From Streptomyces sp. NBRC 109706 (GTDB taxonomy: Bacteria; Actinomycetota; Actinomycetes; Streptomycetales; Streptomycetaceae), in assembly GCF_000974485.1 (NCBI RefSeq), contig NZ_BBOM01000005.1, forward strand, positions 666,289 to 730,288: 64,000 nucleotides of DNA, written 5' to 3'. Below the pieces are notes generated by a model that worked only from the letters and a program-made list of their open reading frames with translations, made no database searches and was not told where the DNA came from. This document shows positions 1 through 8,236 of the stretch, in pieces. Position numbers and translations under genes: made by a program. Numbering within the stretch: the first letter of the stretch is position 1; each line of letters starts with the position of its first letter.

Positions 1-321
1 CTCCATCACCAGCCAGGGGCGCCCGTCCTCGATCACCAGATCGTGCAGGGTGATCACGGCCGGGTGCCCGATCCGGCCGGCGGCGGTCGCCTCCCGGCGC
101 ATCCGGGCGAGCGCGCGCTCCCGGCGCGCCGGCTCGATGGACTCGGGCAGCCGGGGCTCCTTGACGGCGACCTCGCGGCCCATGACCTCGTCCCTGGCCC
201 GCCAGACGGTGCCCATGCCGCCCTGGCCCAGGCGCTCGACCAGCAGATAACGGCCGCCGAGGCGTCTGCCCCTGGCGTCCGCCAGCGCATAGTGCGGGAT
301 GGCACCCGCGCCTTCGTTCAC
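1..321 (-). CDS. Ser/Thr protein kinase, N-terminal fragment (gene runs off left edge)
   Basis: These are the first 107 residues of a Hanks-type Ser/Thr protein kinase; the rest lies outside the window. Visible are the glycine-rich loop GQGGMG (residues 32-37), the ATP-anchoring lysine in VAVK (51-54), helix C, and the hinge ending PWLVME, so the N-lobe looks catalytically competent. The start is taken as the GTG at 321, which opens VNEGAG and leaves 20 residues before the kinase fold; its ribosome binding site is weak. It is the third of three co-oriented kinase genes, 42 bp after the pseudokinase stop, so co-transcription is likely. From memory, a kinase cluster (SCO4775-4779) near guaB in S. 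coelicolor is linked to sporulation; membership here is inferred from context. Confidence 0.85.
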   Translation of the reverse strand, partial: MNEGAGAIPHYALADARGRRLGGRYLLVERLGQGGMGTVWRARDEVMGREVAVKEPRLPESIEPARRERALARMRREATAAGRIGHPAVITLHDLVIEDGRPWLVME

Positions 322-363
322 GCGCCCCCGCTCGCTGATCCACGACGGTCGAAGAGACAAGCC

Positions 364-3300
364 CTAGCCGGCCGGGCGATAGCGGTCCGCCGTGACGTCG
401 TAGATGTCGGCAAGCCGCTCCTCCAGATCGGCCGGGCCCAGCACCTGGAACACATGGTAGTCCGTGCCGATCAACAGCACCCGGTTGAACGCGATCAGCT
501 CCTGGTCCCCCCGGAACCAGGTGAAGATCCCCTCGGCCATCTGCACATCGCCCAGCCTGGTGTCGACCAACCCCCGCTGTCCACCGAATCCGTAGTCCCG
601 GAACTCCGCCAACTCGGGCTGGTGGACGAGCTGGTACTCCCGTGGGGTGAAACCGGTGTCCTCGACGCTCTCCCGGCCCGGCACCACCAGGAGCTGGCTG
701 TCGCCGTCCGAATAGACGATCTGCCCCAGCTCGTTGGGGGCCTGGCGCTGCCAGCCCGCCGGCACGACCAGCGCGAAACCGGCCTCGTCCGTGAGCAGTT
801 CGTAGCCGTCGGGCAGCGCCCCCGGATCCCGGTCCTGCTCGGTGGGGGACGGCTGGGTGGCGTCCTCGCCGGGCTCCGCCGCCTCGTCCTCGCCCTCCGC
901 GCCGCCGGCCGGATCCCCGTCCTCAGGAGCCGGCGAGGCGTCCGTGCCGCCGTGCGGGGCGGCGGCGTCCGAACCGGTGCCCTCGCTTGTCGCGCTGTCG
1001 CCTTCCTCGTCCCCCGGCGCGGTCGCCAGCACATAGGCGATCGCGCCGACCAGCCCGAGCAGCACCAACCCCAGCAGCAGCCGGCCCAGCCGGCGGGGCG
1101 GGCGCTCCCCGCGCGGGCGCCGGCGCGGGCCGACCACCTCACCACGGCGGCGCAGGATCGGCAGCCGCCTGGGGTCGGCCGGGCGGCCCGGCTCCAGCGC
1201 CGGCGGCGGCACCGTGGCCGTGCGGCGGCCGACATCGGGCTCGGGCGCCCCGCGCAGCAACGACCGCAGCCAGCCGCGCAACGCCTCGGCGCTGGGCCGC
1301 TCCGTGGGGTCCTGCCGCAGCAGGGACTCGACGATGGGGCGGAGCGCGCCGCAGTCCTCGGCGAACGCGGGCTGCTCGGCGCAGACCGCCTGCACCAACT
1401 CGGCGGCGCTGTCCTCCGGATAGGCCGGATGCCCCTGCACGGCGCGGAACAACAGGGCGCCCAACGCCCAGAAGTCGGCCGCCGGGCCGACCGGTGGGGC
1501 CAGCCGCCAGTGCTCGTAGACGGGGCCCGCCTGCTCCGGCGCCCAGCGCTCCGTGACGGCGCCCACCGTCTGAATGCGCGCCTGCCGCGCGCGCTCGGCA
1601 CCCAACGCGCTGTCCGGGCCCCGGTAACGGGACACCTCGGCGGCGGCCGACCAGGCCGGTTGGGCGGCCTCCTGCCACTGCGGCTCGGGCGCCGGCGACG
1701 GGGGGCCGGGGCGGTCGTCCGTGGGGAGGAGGGCGCCCTCCGGGGCGGGCACGGCGTTCTCGGTGGGTACGGGGCTCTCGGCGGGTACGGGGCTCTCGGC
1801 GGGTACGGCGCTCCGGGTGGGGGCGGCCTCGATGGCCAGGGGCTCGTCCCGGTCGTCGACGGGCGGCGTGGGCCTGGCCGGCTCCGTCAGCTCCCAACCG
1901 GTGCGCACGGGCGGGCTGGGGCGGCGGGCGCCGGGCAGATCGGTGGGGCTGACGCCCGGGGGGCGCGCGGACATGTTGGCGCGCCGTGCCGCTCCCGCGC
2001 GGGCGCCGGCGCGGTAGGCCGCGATGGCGCCGCTGCGCGCGGCGCGCTCGGCCCGCTCGACGCGCTCCGCCCGATCGGCCGGCGGGCCCGCCGTCGGCGG
2101 CTCGGGAGGACGGCCGCCCTGCGGCCGACCGCCGGCGCCGCCCTCGAAATCCCAACTGGACGGCAGCTGATCCCGGCCCTGCTCGGGCCGGGGCGCCGGA
2201 ACGCCGGACCGGCCGGCGGGCGCGGCGGGCGGAACGCCGGCGGGACCGTCGTCCCACCGTTGGTAACCCTCGGGCAACTCACCGCCCGTCGGCGGGTGTT
2301 CGGGCTCGAAGCCGGGCGGCAGACCGGCCTGCTCGCGGCCCCGCGCTGCCGGCGCGTCGTCCCTGCCGGGCGGCGCGTCGTCCCTGGTGAAGCCGGCCGG
2401 CCACTGGGGCTGCCGCTGGGCATCGCCCCAGTACCCGGCGCCGGCGGGCGTGCCGGGCGGCGTGCCCTGCTGGACCCCCGGCGGCGGATAGGCGGCGCCA
2501 TAGCCGGTGGAGATGGCGGGGCCGTGCCCCTCGTCGCCGGGCCGCGGCTCCACCGGGCCCTCGTCCGGAACGTCCCACGGCCGGGCCACGACGGGCCCGG
2601 CCGACGCCTCGGCATCGGCCGGCTCGGCCTCCCGCTCCCAGCCGGTGGACGGCTGGGCCTCCCACGACGGCCCGCCGATCTCCGCCGGAGCCGGAGCCGG
2701 CTCAGGCGTCGGCGGCGGCTCGGGGGCGCGCGGCGTCGGATGGGCGGCGAAGGTGTCCGGGATATCGGACGCGGGCAACGGGTCGTAGCCGCAGAGGACT
2801 TCCTCGGCGGCGCCGGCCGCCAGGCCGGTCAGCACGGCCCGCCCGTCGTCGCAGATCATGACCGTGCGGGCGGTGACATTGCGATGCGTCCAGCCGTGCG
2901 CGTGCACGATGCGCAGCGCGGCCAGCAGATCGGCGGCCACCTCGGCCGCGCGATAGGGGCCCAGGCTCTCCTCCGCCAGCAGCGCGGCCAGCGGCCGGGC
3001 CGGCACTAACTCGCTGACGATCCAGAGCCCGTCGCCCTGCACAAAGACGTCGAAGACCTGATCGAGCCTCGGATGGTCGGGCAGCCCCGCCGCGGCCGTC
3101 GCCGCCTCGACGGCCCGCCGCACCACCGGATCGTCCGGCGTTCTGGTGGCCCGCTCGCTCGCGCCACGGCCGGCGCCGAACGAACCACCGCGCCGCCCGT
3201 CACCGTCGACCAGCTCGGCGTCCACCACCTCGGGCAACGGCACCTGCCGCACCAGGACTTCCTGACCGCTGGCGGTGTCGAACGCCCGTGACTCGACGAA

Positions 3301-3372
3301 CTCGAACTCGTCCGATGGGGTTTGCGGCAGCCGATAGCGATCGGCCAGCAGCCGCCCCGCGTACTTCTCCAC
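364..3372 (-). CDS. Membrane-anchored pseudokinase with large disordered insert in the activation segment
   Basis: This 1002-residue protein is built on the Ser/Thr kinase fold but looks inactive. There is no glycine-rich loop, the ATP lysine is Arg42 (VLVRQV), the HRD motif is HRN (163-165), and DFG is replaced by LTG (181-183). An APE motif appears only at 611-613, so roughly residues 195-600, rich in Pro, Gly and Ala, sit where the activation segment should be. C-lobe helices follow (about 620-710), then one membrane segment (about 763-785), an acidic linker and an extracytoplasmic domain (about 860-1002) resembling that of the neighbouring kinase. The start is a GTG with a strong GGGGAGG site. 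It follows the active kinase by 120 bp. A regulatory or scaffold role is inferred. Confidence 0.85.
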   Translation of the reverse strand: MEKYAGRLLADRYRLPQTPSDEFEFVESRAFDTASGQEVLVRQVPLPEVVDAELVDGDGRRGGSFGAGRGASERATRTPDDPVVRRAVEAATAAAGLPDHPRLDQVFDVFVQGDGLWIVSELVPARPLAALLAEESLGPYRAAEVAADLLAALRIVHAHGWTHRNVTARTVMICDDGRAVLTGLAAGAAEEVLCGYDPLPASDIPDTFAAHPTPRAPEPPPTPEPAPAPAEIGGPSWEAQPSTGWEREAEPADAEASAGPVVARPWDVPDEGPVEPRPGDEGHGPAISTGYGAAYPPPGVQQGTPPGTPAGAGYWGDAQRQPQWPAGFTRDDAPPGRDDAPAARGREQAGLPPGFEPEHPPTGGELPEGYQRWDDGPAGVPPAAPAGRSGVPAPRPEQGRDQLPSSWDFEGGAGGRPQGGRPPEPPTAGPPADRAERVERAERAARSGAIAAYRAGARAGAARRANMSARPPGVSPTDLPGARRPSPPVRTGWELTEPARPTPPVDDRDEPLAIEAAPTRSAVPAESPVPAESPVPTENAVPAPEGALLPTDDRPGPPSPAPEPQWQEAAQPAWSAAAEVSRYRGPDSALGAERARQARIQTVGAVTERWAPEQAGPVYEHWRLAPPVGPAADFWALGALLFRAVQGHPAYPEDSAAELVQAVCAEQPAFAEDCGALRPIVESLLRQDPTERPSAEALRGWLRSLLRGAPEPDVGRRTATVPPPALEPGRPADPRRLPILRRRGEVVGPRRRPRGERPPRRLGRLLLGLVLLGLVGAIAYVLATAPGDEEGDSATSEGTGSDAAAPHGGTDASPAPEDGDPAGGAEGEDEAAEPGEDATQPSPTEQDRDPGALPDGYELLTDEAGFALVVPAGWQRQAPNELGQIVYSDGDSQLLVVPGRESVEDTGFTPREYQLVHQPELAEFRDYGFGGQRGLVDTRLGDVQMAEGIFTWFRGDQELIAFNRVLLIGTDYHVFQVLGPADLEERLADIYDVTADRYRPAG
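1738..1809 (-). repeat. Short tandem repeat inside the pseudokinase insert
   Basis: Four imperfect 18-bp units encode a run of VPAESP / VPTENA type hexapeptides, around residues 522-545 of the pseudokinase. They lie in the disordered insert, so copy number could vary between strains without affecting folding. Confidence 0.7.
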
Positions 3373-3492
3373 AATGCCTCCCCACCACGTGCCCGCCCGC
3401 CGAACGCTTCCCCACGATACGGGGATCGGCGCCCTCGCGGCTACGGTCCGTCAACTGGCGCTTCTTCTCCGTCCCCGCCCCCTCGGACGGGG

Positions 3493-6141
3493 TCAGTCCA
3501 TCGGTTGGAACGTCTGGAACGCCGTCTCCCGCAGCGTGCGACAGGTGTTGTCGTCCCAGGCGTCCGCCGGGCACGTGATCATGATCGCGTAGCCCCGGTT
3601 CTCGTCGACCCGGAAACCACGGTTGAGCACCCGGACTCTTTCCCCGTTCTCATCCCTTTCGAACTGCCAGTCAGCAACGGTCGGATAGTCCCGCCATTCG
3701 ATCGTTTCGATGCTGATCTGCTCATAGTTGGTGCTGTTTCCGCGCACCGCCGGCTCCAACTCCCGCCAGGCACGCTCCGCGTCATCGCCCGGACTGCTGT
3801 TGAAGTCCACCTGAACCTTGAACGGCTCCCCCGGCGCTGAGCTGTATATCGCGCCGGAGTTCCGCCCGGCCGTGCCCACCCGCTCCCAGTCCCCCGGCAG
3901 GGACATGCGGAAGCGGAACTCGGAGTCGACCACCTCGGCATAGCCCGTCGGGCTGTCGGGCCGCGCGTCGGGATCGTTCTCGGGGGCCGTCCCCGGCGGA
4001 CCGTCGTCCGCGCCCTCGGCATCGCCCTGCCCCTCGTCCTCGCCCGGTGCGCCGGCGCCCCCGTCGTCCGCCCCCTCGCTCTCCGAGCCCTCGCCGCCCT
4101 CCGAACCCTCGGCGCCCCCGCCGTCGGCGGCGCCGCCCTCGGACTCGGCGTCAGGCCCGGGGTCGTTCTCCTCGCCCTGCTGCCCCTCGGCGGTCTGCTC
4201 CTGCCCCTCGGAACCGCCGCCGCCCTCGCTGTCGTCACCGCTGTTCAGCCAGAGCACCACCGCCGTGGCCAGCACCACGAGGGCCACCAGCACGGCGCCG
4301 ATCGCCAGCGCCAGCCGACTGCGGTCGCTTCCGCCCGGGGGCGATGCCTGCGGCTGCACCGACCCGCGCGGGCCGTCCCCGCCCAGGGAGGCGTCGGCCT
4401 CCGACCGCGCCGCGGCCGACGAACCCGCCTCCTCCGCCGGGACGTTCGCCGCCCCGGCCTTCTCGGCCTTCTCGAACTTTCCGGCTCCGCCGGCCCCCGG
4501 GCGGCCGCCGACCACCACCGTCAGATGATCGGTGGTGGAACCGTTCCCGCCAGCGCCGCCGTCCAACGCCGCCTGCAACGCCGCCCGCACCCGAGGCTCG
4601 GCGGGCCGCTCCTCCGGCTTCTTGCGCAGCAGCTCCATGATCAGCCCGCTCAGCTCGCCGGCCTGGCTCGGCGGCGGCACCGGATCGTGCATCACGGCCG
4701 CCAACGTCGCGATGGCGGACCCCTCGTCATAGGGCGGACGCCCCTCCACACAGCAGTAGAGCAGTGCGCCCAGCGACCACATGTCCGCCGGCGGCCCCGG
4801 GGAAGCGCCCCTGGCCCGCTCGGGCGAGATATAGGAGGGCGCGCCGACCAGCATGCCGGTCGACGTGATCGACGGATCCCCCTCGACCTTGGCGATGCCG
4901 AAGTCCGTGAGCACCACCCGCCCTTCGGCGTCGGCCACGATCACATTGGACGGCTTGACGTCCCGGTGCAGAATGCCGGCACCGTGCGCGTCGCGCAGCA
5001 CGTCCAGCACGGCCAGCCCGATCTCGGCGGCCCGACGGGGCGTCATCGGCCCTTCCTGCCGAATCAGATCGGCCAACGAGCGGCCCTCGATCAGCTCCAT
5101 CACGATCCATGGCCGGGAGCCCTCGTCGACCACGTCATAGATGGTGACCACGCCTCGGCTGCGTATCGTGGCGATGGCCTTCGCCTCCCGCAACGTGCGG
5201 GTGATCATGCGCTTGCGCTCGGCCTCCTCCACCCCGGGCGAGAGCCGCAGCTCCTTGACGGCGACCGACCGCCCCAACACCTCGTCCTGCGCCCGCCACA
5301 CCGTGCCCATCCCGCCACGCCCGACGACCGCGCCCAACCGATAACGCCCCTTGAGCAACCGCCCACCCCGCGCCGCGTCGGCACTCTCCGCGCCTCCCGC
5401 GCCGGCCCCCCGCGGCCGCCCAACCCGCGTCGTCCCCCGGTCCTCCGGCTCGGGCTCCGGCTCGGACTTTCCTGACCGCCCCACCCGCGTCGTCCCCAGG
5501 TCTTCCGCCACGGGCTCGGGCTCGGCCTTCTCCGCACGCCCGATCCGCGTCGTGCCCCGGTCCTCCTGCACCGGCTCGGCCTTGGCCTTCCCCAGCGGCG
5601 CCACCCGCGTCGTGCCCCGATCCTCAACCACCGGCTCCGCCTCGGCCTTCCCCGGCCGCCCCACCCGCGTCGTACCCCGATCCTCAACCACCGGCTCGGA
5701 CTTCGCCTTCCCCAGCGGCGCCACCCGCGTCGTGCCCCGATCCTCAACCACCGGCTCGGACTTCGCCTTCCCCAGCGGCGCCACCCGCGTCGTGCCCCGA
5801 TCCTCAACCACCGGCTCCGCCTCGGCCTTCCCCGGCCGCCCCACCCGCGTCGTACCCCGATCCTCAACCACCGGCTCCGGCTTTGCCTTTGCCTTTGCCA
5901 GCGGCGCCACCCGCGTCGTGCCCCGGTCCTCCGCGCTGGTTGCGGACTCCGGCCCGGAGGCGCCGTCAGCAGCCGCACCCCCCGGCCCGCTCGCGCCGTC
6001 GGCGCCACCCGCGCCACCCGCGTCGTCCGTCGCCGGAACAACCGCCTCACCACCCGGCGCGGCTGACGCCTCGCCGGCGTCGGCGCCGGCGTCCGGCTGA
6101 CGGCGCAGCCTCGACTCGTCTTCCCCGTTGTGCTGGCCCAT
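3493..6141 (-). CDS. Receptor-type Ser/Thr protein kinase with nine N-terminal EDRGTTRV repeats
   Basis: This 882-residue kinase keeps all catalytic motifs: GRGGMG (274-279), VAVK (293-296), HRD (392-394), DFG (413-415) and SPE (439-441). Before the kinase domain, residues 71-245 hold nine copies of a 20-residue repeat starting EDRGTTRV, each offering a Thr-Thr pair in a basic/acidic setting. After the kinase come a Gly/Ala/Glu-rich linker, one membrane helix (about 609-632), an acidic stalk and a secreted domain of about 140 residues with two cysteines. The predicted topology is kinase inside, sensor outside. The ATG start has a GGAGGGG site 8 bp upstream. It is the first of three minus-strand kinase genes. 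It lacks the PASTA repeats of PknB, so its ligand is unknown. Confidence 0.92.
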   Translation of the reverse strand: MGQHNGEDESRLRRQPDAGADAGEASAAPGGEAVVPATDDAGGAGGADGASGPGGAAADGASGPESATSAEDRGTTRVAPLAKAKAKPEPVVEDRGTTRVGRPGKAEAEPVVEDRGTTRVAPLGKAKSEPVVEDRGTTRVAPLGKAKSEPVVEDRGTTRVGRPGKAEAEPVVEDRGTTRVAPLGKAKAEPVQEDRGTTRIGRAEKAEPEPVAEDLGTTRVGRSGKSEPEPEPEDRGTTRVGRPRGAGAGGAESADAARGGRLLKGRYRLGAVVGRGGMGTVWRAQDEVLGRSVAVKELRLSPGVEEAERKRMITRTLREAKAIATIRSRGVVTIYDVVDEGSRPWIVMELIEGRSLADLIRQEGPMTPRRAAEIGLAVLDVLRDAHGAGILHRDVKPSNVIVADAEGRVVLTDFGIAKVEGDPSITSTGMLVGAPSYISPERARGASPGPPADMWSLGALLYCCVEGRPPYDEGSAIATLAAVMHDPVPPPSQAGELSGLIMELLRKKPEERPAEPRVRAALQAALDGGAGGNGSTTDHLTVVVGGRPGAGGAGKFEKAEKAGAANVPAEEAGSSAAARSEADASLGGDGPRGSVQPQASPPGGSDRSRLALAIGAVLVALVVLATAVVLWLNSGDDSEGGGGSEGQEQTAEGQQGEENDPGPDAESEGGAADGGGAEGSEGGEGSESEGADDGGAGAPGEDEGQGDAEGADDGPPGTAPENDPDARPDSPTGYAEVVDSEFRFRMSLPGDWERVGTAGRNSGAIYSSAPGEPFKVQVDFNSSPGDDAERAWRELEPAVRGNSTNYEQISIETIEWRDYPTVADWQFERDENGERVRVLNRGFRVDENRGYAIMITCPADAWDDNTCRTLRETAFQTFQPMD
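5407..5931 (-). repeat. Nine tandem 60-bp repeats encoding EDRGTTRV units
   Basis: Nine 60-bp units lie in perfect coding register. Some copies are almost identical: the unit at 5701-5760 differs from 5761-5820 at only two bases, and 5641-5700 differs from 5821-5880 at two. Two unit types alternate (APLGKAK and GRPGKAE after the TTRV core), which suggests block duplication and gene conversion. Confidence 0.95.
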
Positions 6142-6248
6142 GCGTGCGTCCCCTCCGGCTTCCCCGCCCCATTGTCACCCATGCGGCTGACATCCGGGCC
6201 GCAGGGCGACCCGCCCGGCGCCGACACCGCCGGGCGGACCGAAGTGGA

Positions 6249-7979
6249 TCAGAGGGGAACCGTGTCGGGGGCGCCCAACCTGGCGGCGTCCGCCGTCTGG
6301 TCGTCGGGCTGCAGCTGCGACTCCCGTTCGGCCTCCACCCGCTTCAGGTAGTGCTGGACCTCGCGTTCCACCTGTTCGTCCGACCAGCCGAGCACACCAC
6401 CCATCAACTCGGCGCACTCCCGCGCGCTTCGCGTGCCTCGGTCGAAGGTCTCGATTGAGATACGAGTCCGCCGGGTGAGGACGTCCTCCAGATGTCGGGC
6501 GCCCTCGTGCGAACAGGCGTACACGATTTCGGCCTTGAGATAGTCGTCGGCGGCCGGCAGTGGTTCGCCGAGTCGGGGGTGGGCGACGACCAGGTCGAGC
6601 AGTTCCTGGGTCAGCGCGCCATAGCGGCGGAGCAGGTGTTCGACCCTGGCCTCGTGCAGTCCGGCCCGGGACGCGATCCGCGCCCTGGCGTTCCACAGCG
6701 CGGCGAAGCCCTCCGCGCCCGCCAGCCGGATCTCCTCCGTGCAGCAGTCGGCTACGCGTTGGTCCAGCCCGTGCACCGCCGCGTCAACCGCGTCCTTGGC
6801 CATCACCCGATAGGTGGTGTATTTGCCGCCGGCCACCACCACCAGGCCCGGCACCGGATGGGCGACGGTGTGCTCCCGGGAGAGCTTGCTGGTGGCATCG
6901 GACTCGCCGGCCAGCAGCGGGCGCAGCCCGGCGTAGACGCCCTCCACATCGTCCCTGGTGAGGGGCACGGCCAGCACCGAGTTGACGTGTTCCAGCAGAT
7001 AGTCGATGTCCGCGCTGGACGCGGCCGGATGCGCCTTGTCCAGGTCCCAGGCGGTGTCCGTGGTGCCCACGATCCAGTGCCTGCCCCAGGGGATGACGAA
7101 GAGGACGCTGGTCTCGGTGCGCAGGATCAGCCCGGTCGACGAGTGGATGCGGTCCTTGGGGACGACCAGGTGGATGCCCTTGGACGCGCGGACGTGGAAC
7201 TGTCCGCGTTCGGCGATCATGCCCTGGGTGTCGTCGGTCCAGACGCCGGTGGCGTTGACGACCTGTTTGGCCCGGATCTCATAGCTCCGGAAGTCCCCGG
7301 CGCTCCCGCCGTCCCCGCTCTCCAGGTCGAGGACCCGGACCCCGACCACGCGTTCGCCCTCCCGCAGGAACTCCGTGACCCGGGCGCGGTTGGCCACCCG
7401 GGCGCCGTAGCTGGCGGCGGTGCGCACCAGGGCGGCGACGAACCTGGCGTCGTCGACCTGCGCGTCGTAGTACTGCAACGCCCCGACCAGCGCGTCCTTC
7501 TTGAGGCAGGGCGCGACCCGCAGCGCGCGGGTGCGCGTGAGGTGACGGTGTCTCGGCAGGCCGCGGCCGTGGCCCGAGGAGAGCGACATCGCGTCATAGA
7601 GCGCGACGCCTGAGCCGGCATAGAGACGCTCCCAGCCCCGGTGTTGCAGGGGGTAGAGAAAGGGGACGGGGCGGACCAGATGCGGCGCGATCCGGTTCAG
7701 CAGCAGTCCGCGTTCCCGCAGCGCCTCCCTGACCAGCGCGAAGTCCAGCATCTCCAGGTATCGCAGGCCGCCGTGGATGAGCTTGCTCGACCGGCTCGAC
7801 GTGCCGGAGGCCCAGTCCCTGGCCTCGACCAGACCGGTGGACAGGCCGCGGGTGGTGGCGTCGAGCGCCGTTCCCGCGCCGACCACTCCGGCGCCCACCA
7901 CCAGGATGTCCAGCTCCCGTTCGGCCATTCGAGCGAGCGCCTCGGCTCGCTGTTCCGGCCCTAGCACCGCTGTCTTCAC
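6249..7979 (-). CDS. glpD: Glycerol-3-phosphate dehydrogenase, FAD-dependent
   Basis: This 576-residue enzyme oxidises sn-glycerol-3-phosphate to dihydroxyacetone phosphate and passes electrons to quinone at the membrane. The FAD-binding GAGVVGAG lies at residues 29-36, followed by the GTSSRSSKLIHGGLRYLE signature of GlpD; full length is retained and the C-terminal helical domain is present. The start is a GTG with an AGGGAGG site. It is transcribed towards the kinase cluster but ends about 107 bp before the first kinase start, so it may be separate. No glpF or glpK lies beside it in the window. The assignment is secure from sequence. Confidence 0.97.
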   Translation of the reverse strand: MKTAVLGPEQRAEALARMAERELDILVVGAGVVGAGTALDATTRGLSTGLVEARDWASGTSSRSSKLIHGGLRYLEMLDFALVREALRERGLLLNRIAPHLVRPVPFLYPLQHRGWERLYAGSGVALYDAMSLSSGHGRGLPRHRHLTRTRALRVAPCLKKDALVGALQYYDAQVDDARFVAALVRTAASYGARVANRARVTEFLREGERVVGVRVLDLESGDGGSAGDFRSYEIRAKQVVNATGVWTDDTQGMIAERGQFHVRASKGIHLVVPKDRIHSSTGLILRTETSVLFVIPWGRHWIVGTTDTAWDLDKAHPAASSADIDYLLEHVNSVLAVPLTRDDVEGVYAGLRPLLAGESDATSKLSREHTVAHPVPGLVVVAGGKYTTYRVMAKDAVDAAVHGLDQRVADCCTEEIRLAGAEGFAALWNARARIASRAGLHEARVEHLLRRYGALTQELLDLVVAHPRLGEPLPAADDYLKAEIVYACSHEGARHLEDVLTRRTRISIETFDRGTRSARECAELMGGVLGWSDEQVEREVQHYLKRVEAERESQLQPDDQTADAARLGAPDTVPL

Positions 7980-8155
7980 CGCTGCCTCCCTGGCGTTCGG
8001 TCACGTCCGCTGCCTGGCTGTCGCTCTCCGCTGTTCCGGTGCTCCACCGCTTCGTCGCCGGTCCGCCAGCGGCCGACACTCGTTGTCGATCGTCTCCCAT
8101 TTCGCCCGGTTTGGCGCGTCTCGTCGGCCCGGTCGGCCCCCTCAATCCCCCGTAT

Positions 8156-8182
8156 CTGTCATATATGCCCGTAACCTGACAG
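8156..8182. promoter_or_regulatory. Inverted repeat between glpD and the dehydrogenase-like gene
   Basis: CTGTCA at 8156-8161 is matched by TGACAG at 8177-8182 with 15 bp between. It lies in the divergent spacer and could be an operator for either gene, but six-base arms arise easily by chance. Confidence 0.25.
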
Positions 8183-8236
8183 GTAGTGCATATGCCCTCC
8201 CTGGGGAGCGGCAGAAGGAAAGGGAGCCGCCCGCGT

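Noticed and set aside
43-3009. Long plus-strand open frame opposite the pseudokinase gene
   Set aside because: It is antisense to a gene with clear kinase C-lobe, membrane and secreted domains. Its translation is Arg/Gly/Pro-rich without any recognisable fold and is expected from codon bias in GC-rich DNA.
5407-5931. CRISPR array
   Set aside because: The 60-bp units are continuous coding repeats in frame, with no variable spacers.
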